Translations under genes and position numbers: made by a program
Part shown: piece after piece, positions 1 to 11,030 of the stretch
Numbering within the stretch: the stretch's first letter is position 1
Layout of the letters: every line of letters begins with the position of its first letter
The notes under the pieces: generated by a model
Database searches by the model: none
What the model saw: the letters and a program-made list of their open reading frames with translations, nothing else
Told to the model about the DNA's origin: nothing
Assembly (NCBI RefSeq): GCF_900497805.2
Contig: NW_020954550.1
Coordinates: 32,155,184-32,219,183, forward strand
Length of the DNA stretch: 64,000 nucleotides
DNA from: Vombatus ursinus
Taxonomy: Eukaryota; Chordata; Mammalia; Diprotodontia; Vombatidae
Direction of reading: 5' to 3'

Positions 1-595
1 TAGAGATAGATAAACAGAGGGCACAAGGTGAGCTGAAGATGAAGGGGTGACATCTGGAGAATAAAATTGGGGGTGAGAGAGGATTATACTGAAAGAAGGA
101 GAAAGGGAGAGGTAGAATGGGGTAAATTATCTCACATAGAACAGACAAGAAAAGGCTTTTACAGTGGAGGGAAAGTAGGGGAAGGTGAGAGGGAATGAGT
201 GAATCTTATTCTCACAGGATTTGGCTTAAGGAGGGAATAACATACACACTCAATTGGATATGGAAATCTATCTTACCCTACAGGAAAATGGGGGGCAAGG
301 GGACAAGAGAGCAAAGGGATGATAGAGGGGAGGGCATATTGGGGGAGAGGGTAATCAGAAGCAAACACTTCTCAGGAGGGACAGGGTCAAAAGAGAGAAT
401 AGAATAAATGGGGGTGAGATGGGATTAAGGGAAATATACTTAGTTTTTCGTAACATGACTACTATGGAAGTGTTTTGCATGATTACACATGTATAACCTG
501 TATCGAGTTGCTTGCCTTCTCAATGAGGGTGAGTGGGCAGGGAGGAAGGGAGAAAATTTGGAACCCAAAGTTTTAACAACAAATGTTTAAAAAAA
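1..595 (+). repeat. Purine-rich marsupial interspersed repeat, probably L1 3' UTR type
   Basis: G/A-rich sequence ending in GAACCCAAAGTTTTAA plus an A-rich tail. The segment from about 455 to 590 is closely matched at 5335-5475 (CTACTATGGAAGTGTTTTGC, TGTATAACCTGTATCGAGTT). The class is uncertain; an L1 3' UTR is my best guess. Open frames here are by chance. Confidence 0.55.
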
Positions 596-1055
596 GATTT
601 ACATGAACTGATGCACAGTGAAATGAGCAGAACCAGGAGAACATTGTACACAGTAACAGGAACATTGTATGATGACTGACTTTGATAGATTTGGTTCTTC
701 ACAGTAATGCAAGAATATAAGACAACTCCAAAAGATTCATGATGGAAATTGCTATCCACATCTAGAGAAAGAACTATGGAGTCTGAATGCAGATGGAAGC
801 ATACTATTTGCTCTCCTTTTCCTTTGTTGTTTTGTTATATTGCTTCATTCTTATGCCTCTTCCCATTAGTTCTAATTGTTCTTTACATCATGACTAATGG
901 AAAATATACTTAATATGAATGTATAAGTAGAGCCTGTATCAGATTGCACACTACCTTCAAATGGGGAGGAAAGGGAAGGAGAGAGAATCTAAAATGCAAA
1001 ATCTTATGGAAGTGAATGTTGAAAATTAAAATACATTAATTATTTAAAAAATGAA
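596..1055 (+). repeat. L1 LINE, 3' end
   Basis: Contains the L1 3' terminal block GTGAAATGAGCAGAACCAGG, GTACACAGTAACAGGAACAT and ATGACTGACTTTGATAGATT, ending in AAAATCTTATGGAAGTGAAT and an A-rich tail. The same block recurs at 31980-32390. It is 5'-truncated. Confidence 0.85.
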
Positions 1056-1139
1056 AAAAGAACCTCTGATCTAAGGGTACTAAAAGCAGTTGAATATATA
1101 GTTACTAAATTAATATGGATAATGTCTTTCATTCTCCAC

Positions 1140-1600
1140 CTTAAGAAAGAATGGATAACTGGAAAAGTTTCAGGAGACTTGAAAACGTGGAGAAACTTTC
1201 CTATTTTCAAAAAGATAAAAAAGTTAAATAACTGAATCTACAAATGAGCAATTTGAGAAAGGTTTATTCCTCGCAAGATTCTAGGATGGTTAAATGGATG
1301 GTTTTGACCCCTCGGGAAAAAAACAAGGTAGCCACCAGGAATCTCTAGGATTTACTTAAGAAATGTCAGACCAAATTAATCCCACTTTTTTATGGGGCTG
1401 GCGAATTGGAAGAATGCTTTGACATTATATCTTGATTTTAGTCACTTGACAAAGTTTTTCACTCTTTTTTGTGAACGAGATAGAAGAATGTAAAGTGTAT
1501 GGTAGTAGAGTTAGATACTTTTGTAACCAGTAAAACAAACACATTGACTCAAGTGTTGAAAGAGAATTGTTTAAGGATTGACATCCAAAGAGAGGGAGGT
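1140..1600 (+). repeat. CR1/L3 LINE fragment (reverse transcriptase region)
   Basis: Contains CCAAATTAATCC, then TTGATTTTAGTCACTTGACA and AAAGTTTTTCACTC, decayed versions of the CR1/L3 reverse-transcriptase coding motif (LDFSKAFDKV..H). Strongly diverged and without an open frame. Confidence 0.55.
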
Positions 1601-1669
1601 CTCTGTTACTTAGGAAATGAAGGTGGTATAGAGGAACTGCAGGGGTGATATTTGATGACTGATTAAATA

Positions 1670-1925
1670 GAAATTATATGGTATAGTGGAATGGGCACCT
1701 AGCCGACACCTGAGTTCACACACTGACTTCCATTTGGTAAATCTGTGACCTTGGACAAACTCCTTGATTTCTCTGTGCCTTGATTTCCTCATCTGTACAA
1801 TGGGGCAATTCCTACTTTACTCTGCCTGCTTCACAGAGTTACAATGAGGTTTAAATGAGATAGAATATGTTAAGGTGTTTCATAGCCTATAAAACATTAC
1901 ACAAATGTCATATGGCATTTTTAAT
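1670..1925 (+). repeat. MIR SINE
   Basis: GGTATAGTGGAATGGGCACC at the 5' side, then TGTGACCTTGGACAAACTCC, TTTCCTCATCTGTACAATGG and a tail with repeated CATT. Typical MIR order in plus orientation. Confidence 0.8.
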
Positions 1926-2276
1926 AATAAATCCAGACTTCCTTCAAAAACAAAATAAAGGCAAGAAAGGAAAAGCAAGATTCTATAAGAGATATAATTA
2001 TTGTTGAAGTAAAAAGAGCTTCACATTGGATTTAGTATCATCCATTAGAGGCACAATTTTATTATTATATAAAATCACATCATGCAGCTACAAGGAGAGC
2101 AGTCTCTGAAACTTCTACAGTGACACCATGGAGAGAGAGAAAGAAAAAGAGAGAGAGACAGACAGAGATAGAGACTAAGACACAGAGAGAAAGACAGACA
2201 AGCTGAGCACTGAGTAACAGAAATAATCTGGTAGCTTTTATGCATTTTCAGGAGAAGCCTAAACTGTTTTTTCTGG
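1926..2276. repeat. Unassigned sequence with GA-rich low-complexity tract
   Basis: No gene is seen. Positions 2128-2200 are a GAGA/GACA-rich simple tract; the remainder is unassigned AT-rich sequence. Confidence 0.6.
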
Positions 2277-2742
2277 TTTAACAGGTGTCTTGTCACATTT
2301 TCAAAACTATCATCTTTTGGTTCTTTTCTCTCCTTCCCATTGCCCTTCCCCAAGGGGACAGGGAAAGAATTCTAACAAATATGCCTTGTCAAGCAAAACA
2401 AATTTCCTCATGTCCAAAAACATGTCTCATTGCCTTTCTGTCAAGAGATGGGTGGCATTCTTCATAGGTCCTCTGAAATCTGTTGGTGATTGGGTTGCTC
2501 AGAGTTCTTAAGCCTTTCAGAGTTTTTCATTTGCTGTGGTTGCAGTTGTAGTATAAATTGTTCTGCTGGTTCTGCTCCCTTCACTCTGCAGCAGTTCATC
2601 CAAACCTTCCCAGGTTTCAATGAAATCTTCCATCGTTTCTTATAGCATAATAGAATTCCATTACATTCATATGCCATAATTTGTTCAGTCATTTCCCAAA
2701 TGATGGATATCCCCTTAGTTTCCAAACAAAAGCTTACATATG

Positions 2743-2798
<56 letters not shown>

Positions 2799-2808
2799 NN
2801 NNNNNNNN

Positions 2809-2862
<54 letters not shown>

Positions 2863-2990
2863 TTGTAGACATGAGTCCTTTTTCTCTTTCTTTATTTAGT
2901 GTCTAGGCCTAGTAGTAGTAAAATGGAGGTTAACTTTTGGGGCATAGTTTCAAACTGATTTCCAAAATGACCAGACAAACTCCCAGTTCT
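2277..2990 (-). repeat. L1 LINE 3' end, interrupted by a CA microsatellite
   Basis: On the minus strand this is the L1 3' region (plus-strand marks: TTCCATTACATTCATATGCC, TTTGTTCAGTCATTTCCCAA, GATGGATATCCCCTTAGTTT). The same block occurs at 38340-38460. The CA repeat has grown inside it. The apparent 136-aa minus-strand frame is this fragment plus the microsatellite. Confidence 0.8.
2750..2855. repeat. (CA)n microsatellite containing a 10-base assembly gap
   Basis: An almost pure CA repeat on both sides of ten Ns (2799-2808). The true repeat length is unresolved. Confidence 0.98.
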
Positions 2991-3424
2991 AAGAAGGCCA
3001 GGGTTTATTATCATAGCTTCTGAACACAGTAACAAGTATAGATCTGGATGCAAGTTGATCCTGTCAAGGCTCCCCAAGTCTCATATTCTTGCTTTGATGC
3101 CCCACAGGCAGCCCACATGTGCCACCACTCCCTTTTCACCGTGGCTGTCCAGTCGTCTTTGACCAGAGCTCTCCAATGCTTCCATTTCACCTCACCTTTG
3201 TTTTTCTACCCCCTGTTGTTGCTGTTACCATCACTTGCTTTCCTCCTTTTCATCTTCTACTTTTGCCTTCTTCCTTTTTTTCCTTCAACCAACAAGCCAC
3301 CATAATCAATGCAGATTGTTAATGTGTCATAACATTAACAAGGAACAAATCTAAGGATACCCTCTTTATTACTTTAGGAAGACACCAGGCAGCTTTAAGA
3401 GAACTGGGGTCAGAAATAAAGACA
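2991..3424. other. Unassigned pyrimidine-rich stretch
   Basis: Contains a CT-rich run (about 3180-3300). Two short plus-strand frames overlap here with no recognisable protein; I see no gene. Confidence 0.6.
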
Positions 3425-3640
3425 GTCAGTGTGGCTTACTGGATTCAGACAAACTTCAGTTCAAATTTCCCCTCTGACACTTGTTAAATGTGTGACCAAG
3501 TTCAATTAACTTAACTTCTCACAGTCTCAGTTTCCTCATCTGCAAAATGGAGAGAATAATACACATATGACCTACCTCACATTATTGCTGTGGGACCCAA
3601 ATGATGTAATATGTGTTAATTTCACATAAAATTTAGCTAT
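3425..3640 (+). repeat. MIR SINE
   Basis: GTGTGGCTTACTGGATTCAG, then TGTGACCAAGTTCAATTAAC, CTCAGTTTCCTCATCTGCAA and AATGGAGAGAATAATAC. Diverged MIR in plus orientation. Confidence 0.75.
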
Positions 3641-5185
3641 TATTATTATTATCATTATTGTTATTGTTACTGTTATACAATATGGGGAGGAAGGGATGAG
3701 AATTAACAATGTTTCCCTTTTCCCCCCAAGGACATTTGTATTATTTTCATAAAATTACAATATTTGAAAATTTTTAGGTTGTGTTAGTATGAAGAGTGAA
3801 TAGTGAAGAGTGAATAACATATTTTAAATAAGATACTCATTTACTGCAATTGGGCATTTGCTCACCCTGAAATGATTACTAAAATATGTACAATTAGGAG
3901 ATTTAAGTATGAAATCATTATGATTCCTATACTTTGAAGAGAAGTAATACAGCAAATATTTCTTTGAGAAATCTAGAAGGAAAAGGGTTTCAGTGCCTTC
4001 TTCCTTGATTTTTATACTGAGTCTCTGGACTTCCTCACCAAAGTTCAGTAGCACTTTGAGTCTCTAAAACATGGCTCATTGTATCACCCCCTCATAATTC
4101 TAGGGGTATGCCTGGATGCCATGGAGTTCTTATACCAGGTTGTATGGTTTACCAGTTCCCCATCCCGTATGTTCCCCTATTATCACCAGTGATTAGTTCT
4201 CAAGGAGCTCACTTCCATGAGAGAGACAATACCAGATTGTCAAAGGAATCCATGACACAAAAATGTTTAAGAATCTCTCCTCTAGATCAAAAGTCAACAC
4301 GAGAAAATATAGGAGGACAAGACAATGGAAATCTATTGGCCAGTCCTGAGAGCATGTGCAGGGGACTTTGTCTACTGCCAACTCATTTAATATCATTTAA
4401 CCCACTGATATCTCCGAGATATCAGCAGATGTAGCTTATATCATTATTTTTTACAAGAAAGGGACATATACAAAAAAGACATAGCAAACACAACCACTTC
4501 CAAAACTGGGGGCATGTTCTCCCTTCAACACATCCCCTCAGGCCCTGGGAAGAAAAGGCTAAAGCTTAAAGTGGTAACTACAAAACATTTCTATCCTTGA
4601 GGTCACTCCCAAGTGTGGTACAGATGATGGAAAAGTTGCCCCTGCTTACAGGGCACAGTGGCCCAGCTGCAGGGTCAATCCACTGTGGGGAAGGGTCACA
4701 AAGGTTACTCCTCAGGACTAGCTCCTATATAAAGTCTGATCCATTCCGTCTCCAACACTGACCTAAGAGCAGCAAACAGAAAACACACAGGGATAGAAGA
4801 AACAGCGGTGCTGGTACTAGAGGCGTGTGATGACTTTTAATGGAGGTCTCCCCATCCAGAAACTTGCAATGTTTCTTGCTTTTCTTACTACCAGGGAAGA
4901 GATACAGAGATTGAGCTTCTCTGTTGGAGCTTTATGTGTGCACTCTCAGTAGCCCATTTAAAAGACTTTTTTTTTTCACCAGGTAAAAAGCAGATGGCAA
5001 AAAGTAACAGAAAGCCTGTGCATGCTGTGAATCAGTGGCAGGGGACATCCACTTCTAGAAGCAAGCTCACCAAACCTCCCATGTGATTATAAAGTAGACA
5101 GAGCCCCCTGCACATGCTCTCAGTACTGGCCAATAGATTTTCATTGTCTAGTCCTCCCTTTACACTTTCTTATATTGACTTTGGA
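3641..5185. other. Unassigned, mostly unique sequence
   Basis: No repeat family or coding exon recognised in about 1.5 kb. The 4560-4800 part is richer in G/C and holds a TATATAAAG at about 4725-4733, which resembles a TATA box. Nothing downstream reads as a gene on either strand. Confidence 0.5.
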
Positions 5186-5188
5186 TAT

Positions 5189-5950
5189 AGAGGAGGGATT
5201 CTTAACCATTTTCCTGTTGTGGATTCTTTTAACAATCTAGTATCGTCTCTCTCATTAAGATGTAAACTTCTTTTTTTGGATCCCAGTACTTAGCATAGTC
5301 CTGGCACACATAAGTGCTTAATAGATGTTTGTTGAATGACTACTATGGAAGTGTTTTGCATGACTACACATGTATAACCTGTATCGAGTTGCTTGCCTTT
5401 TCAATGAGGGTGGGTGGGGAGGGAGGAAGGGAGAAAATTTGGAACCCAAAGTTTTAAAAACACATGTTAAAAAAATTGTTTTCACATGCAACTGGGAAAT
5501 AAGAAATACAGGAAATGGGGTATAGAAATTTATCCTGCCCTCCAGGAAAATAGAAGGGGAAGGGGATAAGAAAAGGGGGGGGGAGATAGAAGGGAAGGCA
5601 GATTGGGGGAAGAGGTATTCAGAATGCATATCATCTTGGGGTGGGGGGAGAGATGAGATAGGGAGAAAATTTGGAACTCAAAATCTTGTGGAAGTAAATG
5701 TTGAAAACTAAAAATAAATAAATTTTTTAAAAAAATTTTTAAATAGATGTTTGTTGACTGACTGTCTAACTTACAGGCTCCTTCTCAGAATTATGTTTCT
5801 AAATGCATAAAATAAAACACACAGATTTATAAAAGAATAAATTATATTGAAATATAGTTATCAAAAAATGTGGTTTTTTTTCAAAATTTGTTTAAAATAA
5901 ATAAATAATAAGATTTTTAAAATAGTTCATGGATCCCAGCTTAAGAACAA
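5189..5950. repeat. hAT-type (Charlie-like) element split by L2 and L1-type sequence
   Basis: The ends (about 5189-5250 and 5750-5950) belong to one non-autonomous hAT family: GGGATTCTTAACC at one side; AATGCATAAAATAAAACACA, TATATTGAAATATAGTTATC and CATGGATCCCAGCTTAAGAA at the other. The uninterrupted family member is at 53127-53315. Between the halves lie an L2 3' end (about 5255-5338) and a purine-rich L1-type 3' tail (5339-5735). Confidence 0.7.
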
Positions 5951-6968
5951 AGATGGTGCAAGAGTTCTCGTTCTCCCGACTAGGCCTCAAAGAACTGGCA
6001 ACGGATCAGCCACAAGGAGTAATATCTACTCATTTCTGCAGAAGTTAGGGACAAAAAGCTCATACAGAGGAAAAAGAATCTTTCTAAAGGTTTTGAAGCT
6101 GAAAGAGATTTTTAATACCTGGCTCTTCCTACACTTCTAAAATCTAGATCCCAAAGGAGCCAAAAATATACTCAAAAAATGCTGAAAGTTAAGAGCTTAA
6201 ATGTATCTGAATTGAGAATATTAAACACTATTTCTGCTTCATTTGCTTATTTTCATGTCCTGTGCAAATCATCCTGTAATTCATTCCTACTCCAGAATCA
6301 AATTACAGCATGGAGTTGACCCTGTGCTCTCAAAGGCAGTGCTGATAGTGCCCAGTGTCTGGCTGGCATTACCAAGCTGGAAAAGCTCCAAGTATGAGCA
6401 CTACTAATGATTAGTTGAAGTTTGGAGAAGCATCACTACATTAGCAGCCATGAGTTGATGACTATTTTGGCCAGAGCAACTCCTCAGACCATCTGCTAAA
6501 GTATGGAAGTTGATGTGTTTGTGAGGAGAAAATACCATATATCATCAAGTACTAAAAGAATATAAATCATCATTAAATTCTTATGTATCCAATGTTCTCT
6601 GACAACATATGTGTGTACTAGGTGCTGAGATTTGGTGGTATTTAGGTATATTAACAGCACTGACTCTATTTTGTCTTTAACTACCATTTTAAACTCCCTA
6701 GCATGAAGGCCCTTGAATAAAAGGTTCTATTTTCTCTAGTTTCTTGTTAGTGTAACCTTGTTTAGAAATACTTTTCCCCAACTACCCAATTAGCAAGTTT
6801 AGATTTTCACCCCATGTAACTGGCAGACAATCGTAATAATTTATAAACAACTCCACCCTGTTTATGGTCTTAACAATTATACGTGAATACAGTGACTACT
6901 CTGGCCCCTGCTTCCTGGAAGCCAGCTATATTATATTTCACCCCTCCTCAGGTACCCTAAAAAGAAAT
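5951..6968. other. Unassigned unique sequence
   Basis: About 1 kb with no recognised repeat and no gene. The part at 6240-6480 is of mixed composition and could be conserved non-coding sequence; only an alignment would show it. Confidence 0.4.
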
Positions 6969-7055
6969 TTTTTTTTTTGCTTTTTGGTGAGGCAATTAGT
7001 GTTAATGACTTGCCCATGGTCACACAGCCAGTAAGTGTCAAGTGTCTGAAGCCAT
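6969..7055 (-). repeat. Truncated marsupial short SINE (WSINE-like)
   Basis: Poly-T start then GGTGAGGCAATTAGTGTTAA, TGACTTGCCCATGGTCACAC, AGCCAGTAAGTGTC. This is the minus-strand 3' half of the SINE; the 5' half is absent. Confidence 0.75.
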
Positions 7056-7960
7056 AAAAAGAATTTTTTAGGGGCAGAATGTCTAGTCTCTGTCATTGGC
7101 TCAAGCCCTTACTGACTTACCCTTTCAGAGGTCCCTAGCACCCCAGTTCCATTTAACCACTTAGCCTTCAGATTAGCTTTTACAAAGGAATATTTACTAT
7201 AAAAGTATGGCAAGAACAAACATTCTACCTCCTCCACCCCCCAAAAACCTAGGGAGCATAATCTGTTTCCCCTTTATACCTGCTAGGTCTCTGTGGAGGA
7301 GGATTAGATTTACAGTTTAACTCAGTTCCTATATAGCATTTAGTCCCACCACGTCCCAAGTACAAAGGCCCCCGAGCTCTAGTCCCTGCACCCCAGCTTC
7401 TGGGGCTTCCATATAGGGCTAGCAGAAGCATCCAGCCTGGAATCAAAGCTCTGAGGTCCCCATAGCTCAAGAGCAGCTGGGTCTGAAGACTCTGCTCCCT
7501 GCACATAGAACTGAAGATGACAAACAAAACAGACCAAAACCTCAAGTTCATTTCTCAAGGCCACAGGGCCTAGGAGAAAGGGGAAGGTAAGATGACCCTT
7601 CACTCCAACCAGCTTAGTGCATGGTGTCTGTACTCTGGGTGAACACTACCTTTACCCCTGGAGACCACTGGAAAGAGAGAACAAGATAATGTTCCAGTCA
7701 GGTAGTTTTCAGGTTGGAACCAGTTCCAACTATACAAAAGAAAGAGGCCGTTCCCACCCATGTGGTAGAAGAAGACAGAATGTCTTCTAGAAACAGGTCC
7801 CTGGCATCTCCCACATGAACATCTTGTCTTTGGTGATCTGGGCATACACAAAGCCCCACTAGATGTAGACTGTTCTATAACCTTTCCCGGACCTAAGTCG
7901 TGGGTTTTACCGAGTTACTTGCCTCCCTTGCTAGCAAGTAAACTGGTTAACCAGCACCTA
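7056..7960. other. Unassigned block of higher G/C content
   Basis: Several overlapping minus-strand frames of 74-100 codons occur (7249-7851), but none resembles a known protein and no splice pattern links them. I suspect an old repeat, possibly an L1 5' UTR, without proof. Confidence 0.4.
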
Positions 7961-9335
7961 AGTCTAGATCAGTTTCTTTGACAGTGTTAATTTGAAAATT
8001 GGCCACTGAGCTATTTTCTTTTTTTTTCCCTCTCTCATCAAAATGAAGAAACAAACTCCTAATATGTGGATGTGCTTCCATACCATAAGTTATCCTCAGG
8101 ATGGAGGAAAAACATATTTGTAAATACTGCCCAATGAAATAAGCCTCTGCAGATGCTGCTGGGATCAGGGCTAACAGTTTGCTGCACAAATGAGGCTCAC
8201 TATAAATGGTTGTTGAATGAATTAACGAACAGATGACACAACCAAACACATCCCTGTATTTAAAGATTGTCTTTCTAACATAAAAAGCATCCTTGTTAGG
8301 TATGTGAGAAAGACCACGATGGAGAAAGTTGCCCCTTCCAGCATTTATGATCCAATAGTCCTCCAATTGCCACTAGTTCATCCCTTCAGCATCTTCACAA
8401 GGGCCTACTAATGATACCATCAAGAATCCAAATATTTCAAACAACTCTACCCAAAAGATTCTCAGCGACTTCACTTACAGACAAGGTGAATCCTGAAGTT
8501 CAGAAAGAATACACTGACTTTCAGAAAGGGCAGCCTATGTATTCTACTGGAACACCACTTTCAATAACTTAAAACACAAATAAGCAGGAAATGGCTTAAT
8601 TACTTTCTACCATCATACCATTTGTCGAGTAGACATTCTTTGAAAAATCCTTTTTTTGAGAATCAGAATAACATTAGGTAATAGAATCCATCCACAACAC
8701 TAATTTTTAAAAATGAAGCACCAGAGAAAGTCAAAACCACTAACAGTTGTAGCTCAAAAACAGAGAATGATTAAACAACTTTCTAAGTGGCAAAAGATGT
8801 ATTCAATTATTTGGAGGATTTTCCCATCTTTCCTTGGTGACTTAAAAAAAAAAGTACTTTTGCTTGGCACTAAGAAAGGCACAAAGTCCAAAGAAAATAA
8901 CTTCACAAAATGTTGTTACTCTATTATTTCTTCCAGGTTTTTGCCTGTTTCTCATCAACTGGAAAAAAAGAAAATTTAAAGGTACTGGATTTTTAAAAGT
9001 TGAGTAGTTTGTAATTCTACTTGTAATGAAAATTTAAATCATTTGTAAGTAGATTAAATTGGTAGATTTGTTAAATGAATAAACTATGCTTTTAAATTTA
9101 ATAAACCAAACATGATGATTTTATGTGCAAGCCAAATTATGCACAATTAATAAATGAACAAAGTAATTTGCAATCTGTCAAAGGTACTATGACAAAAAAG
9201 CACTGCAAAAATTTCAATTCTTTTAGTGAAAAGTACATTGAATTCTGAGGGAGAGGAGAAAGAGAGGAGACACTGGGGTTCCAGTCCCATAGCTATCACT
9301 AACTTGTTAGGTAACCTCTTTGTCTGCAGTATTTT
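7961..9335. other. Unassigned AT-rich sequence, candidate conserved non-coding part
   Basis: No gene or clear repeat. The 9000-9190 part is very AT-rich with several homeodomain-type cores (for example AATTAATAAATG) and no simple repeat. Regulatory function is only a guess. Confidence 0.35.
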
Positions 9336-9339
9336 TGCC

Positions 9340-9424
9340 TTAAAAATGAGAAAGAAAGGGAAGGAGGGAGGGAGGGACAGAGGAAGGAAGGAAAGAAGGA
9401 AAGAAGGAAAGAAGGATGAAAGAA
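9340..9424. repeat. (GGAA)n/(GAAA)n simple repeat
   Basis: Run of GGGAGGGAGG and GAAAGAAGGAAAGAAGGA units directly beside the A-rich end of the next SINE. Confidence 0.9.
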
Positions 9425-9678
9425 AACAAGTATTTAGTAATTACCTACAATGCACCAAACACTTTACAAACATTATCTCATTTGATCCTCATAATAATCT
9501 TCTAAAGTAGGTGCTAGTATTATCCTTATTTTACAGTTGAGGGAACTGAAGAAGACAGAGGTTAAGTGACTTGCCCAGGGTCACATAATTAAAAAGGGTC
9601 TGAGGCTGGATTTGAACTCAGATCTTTCTTACTCCAGGACCAGCGTTCTAATCCCTGCACTACCTAGCTGCTGAGGAT
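9425..9678 (-). repeat. MIR/Ther-1-type CORE-SINE
   Basis: ACTTTACAAACATTATCTCA, TTTTACAGTTGAGGGAACTG, TGACTTGCCCAGGGTCACAT and CTACCTAGCTGCTG. Complete minus-orientation order. Confidence 0.85.
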
Positions 9679-9769
9679 TCTAGACTATGTAACTGGTAAG
9701 GTCCCTGATGTTCTATGACTATAACTTTTCCCCAAAACTTCATTTTTTTCCCCTGTGGTAAAAATCTGC

Positions 9770-9905
9770 TTTCCATGGCTTCAAAATTTGTAATCAGGCT
9801 GCGTAATTAGACAGCTTCTGCTAATTAGGCAGTAGCTGAGAGCAGTTAATCTCATTGGGTACATTAACCAGTACAGTCAATTTTAAATTATTATTAATAC
9901 CATAT
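9770..9905. other. Candidate conserved non-coding element with TAATTAG motifs
   Basis: Unique sequence between two SINEs. It contains GTAATTAGACAGC and GCTAATTAGGCAG, two TAATTAG cores about 20 bp apart, plus AGTTAATCTCATT. Paired homeodomain-type cores are common in developmental enhancers; function is inference only. Confidence 0.35.
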
Positions 9906-9919
9906 GGGTGTAGGAGTTT

Positions 9920-10215
9920 ACAAATATAGTGATGATGATGATGACTGATGATGAAGATGACAGTCATCACTCACATAACACTTTAAGGGCTGCAAAGCAT
10001 TTTGCCTACATTATCTCATTTGACCTCACATTTGATCTCTGTAAAGTAGATGCTATTATTATCCCTATTTTACAGATGAAGAAACTGAGACAGGGAGAAG
10101 CTAAATGACTTGCCCCAAGGTCAAATAGTTGGCAAATGACTGAGGAAGGATTCAAACTCAGGTCTTTCTGACTACAAATCCAGGACTCTATTCACCACAC
10201 CACCTAACTTCCTTA
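9920..10215 (-). repeat. MIR/Ther-1-type CORE-SINE
   Basis: AGCATTTTGCCTACATTATC, TATTTTACAGATGAAGAAAC, TGACTTGCCCCAAGGTCAAA and CACCACACCACCTAACTTCC. Confidence 0.85.
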
Positions 10216-10674
10216 TTATCTTTTTTGACCCCATGACATAGTAGTGATGCTAAAAAAAATAAAAACAAAAACAAAAACAAACAAAAAATAAACACCACAA
10301 CAAACAAAAACAACTTAAATCTAAATATACTTTTCCAGTGAAATAGCATACCACAAAGAGCCTGTGTTCCTCATGTAAGATTATTTACCCTTCATAGATA
10401 TGATTTTTAAACTGTATGTATTTACATATTGCCATCCAAATAAATTAATATTGCCCATAAAAGTTTACTTCATTCAGCTCCCCCCCACCACCAGTTTTGA
10501 AAAAAATATTAAGGCAGGCAATACCACTGGATGCTAATTAGACTAAGAAGTAACTACCTCCTTGGGTATCTATTCCAAATACAGCAGCCAGTTTTCTCTG
10601 GCCTGGGCAGAGCTGACCCTTCAGCACATTTGAGAGCAACTACAAGCTTAAGAGATAGTTGCTTCTGTCCACTC
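10216..10674. other. Unassigned, with A-rich simple tract
   Basis: 10250-10315 is an AAAAC-rich tract. The rest is unassigned; no gene seen. Confidence 0.5.
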
Positions 10675-11030
10675 ATAAGAGGATGGAGTTCAGGGCCCTG
10701 GATGGATGGACAACTTCCACTCAAAACCTTAGCTCATCAATGCCCACCAATGTCTTACTTTTTCTAGACCAAGGGTGGGGACCCTGAGGCCTTGAGGCCA
10801 CATGTGGCCTTCTAAGGTCCTTGGGTGTGGCCTTTTGACTGAGTCCAAGTTTTACAGAACAAATCCTTTTATTAAGGGGATTTGTTCTGAGAAGTTTGGA
10901 TTGGGTCAAAGGGCTGCACTTAAGGACCTAGAAGGCCACATGTGGCTTCGAGGCCACAGGTTCCCCACCTCTGTTCTAGACCAACCAAAGGACCCATTAT
11001 AACCAAAGAACACAGTTCAGTAACTAGGAG
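10675..11030. repeat. Unnamed interspersed repeat copy 1, split by a hAT MITE
   Basis: Outside the MITE, the sequence CTGGATGGATGGACAACTTC, CACTCAAAACC and GACCAACCAAAGGACCCAT matches 12395-12535 in order, so this is a dispersed repeat present twice in the window. I do not know its class. Confidence 0.6.
10770..10973. mobile_element. hAT-type MITE (204 bp), with 8-bp target duplication
   Basis: Near-palindromic element. Left terminus CAAGGGTGGGG pairs with right terminus CCCCACCTCTG. Inner arms AGGCCACATGTGGCCTTCTA and AGAAGGCCACATGTGGC are inverted copies. Flanks are perfect 8-bp direct repeats, TTCTAGAC at 10762-10769 and 10974-10981, the hAT signature. It has no coding capacity, so it needed a transposase from elsewhere. 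Confidence 0.9.

Noticed and set aside
2462-2872. 136-codon minus-strand frame
   Set aside because: It runs through a CA microsatellite and an N gap inside an inverted L1 3' end.
7249-7851. Three overlapping minus-strand frames of 74-100 codons as a small gene
   Set aside because: Different frames overlap, no known protein is recalled, and no splice or poly(A) pattern links them.
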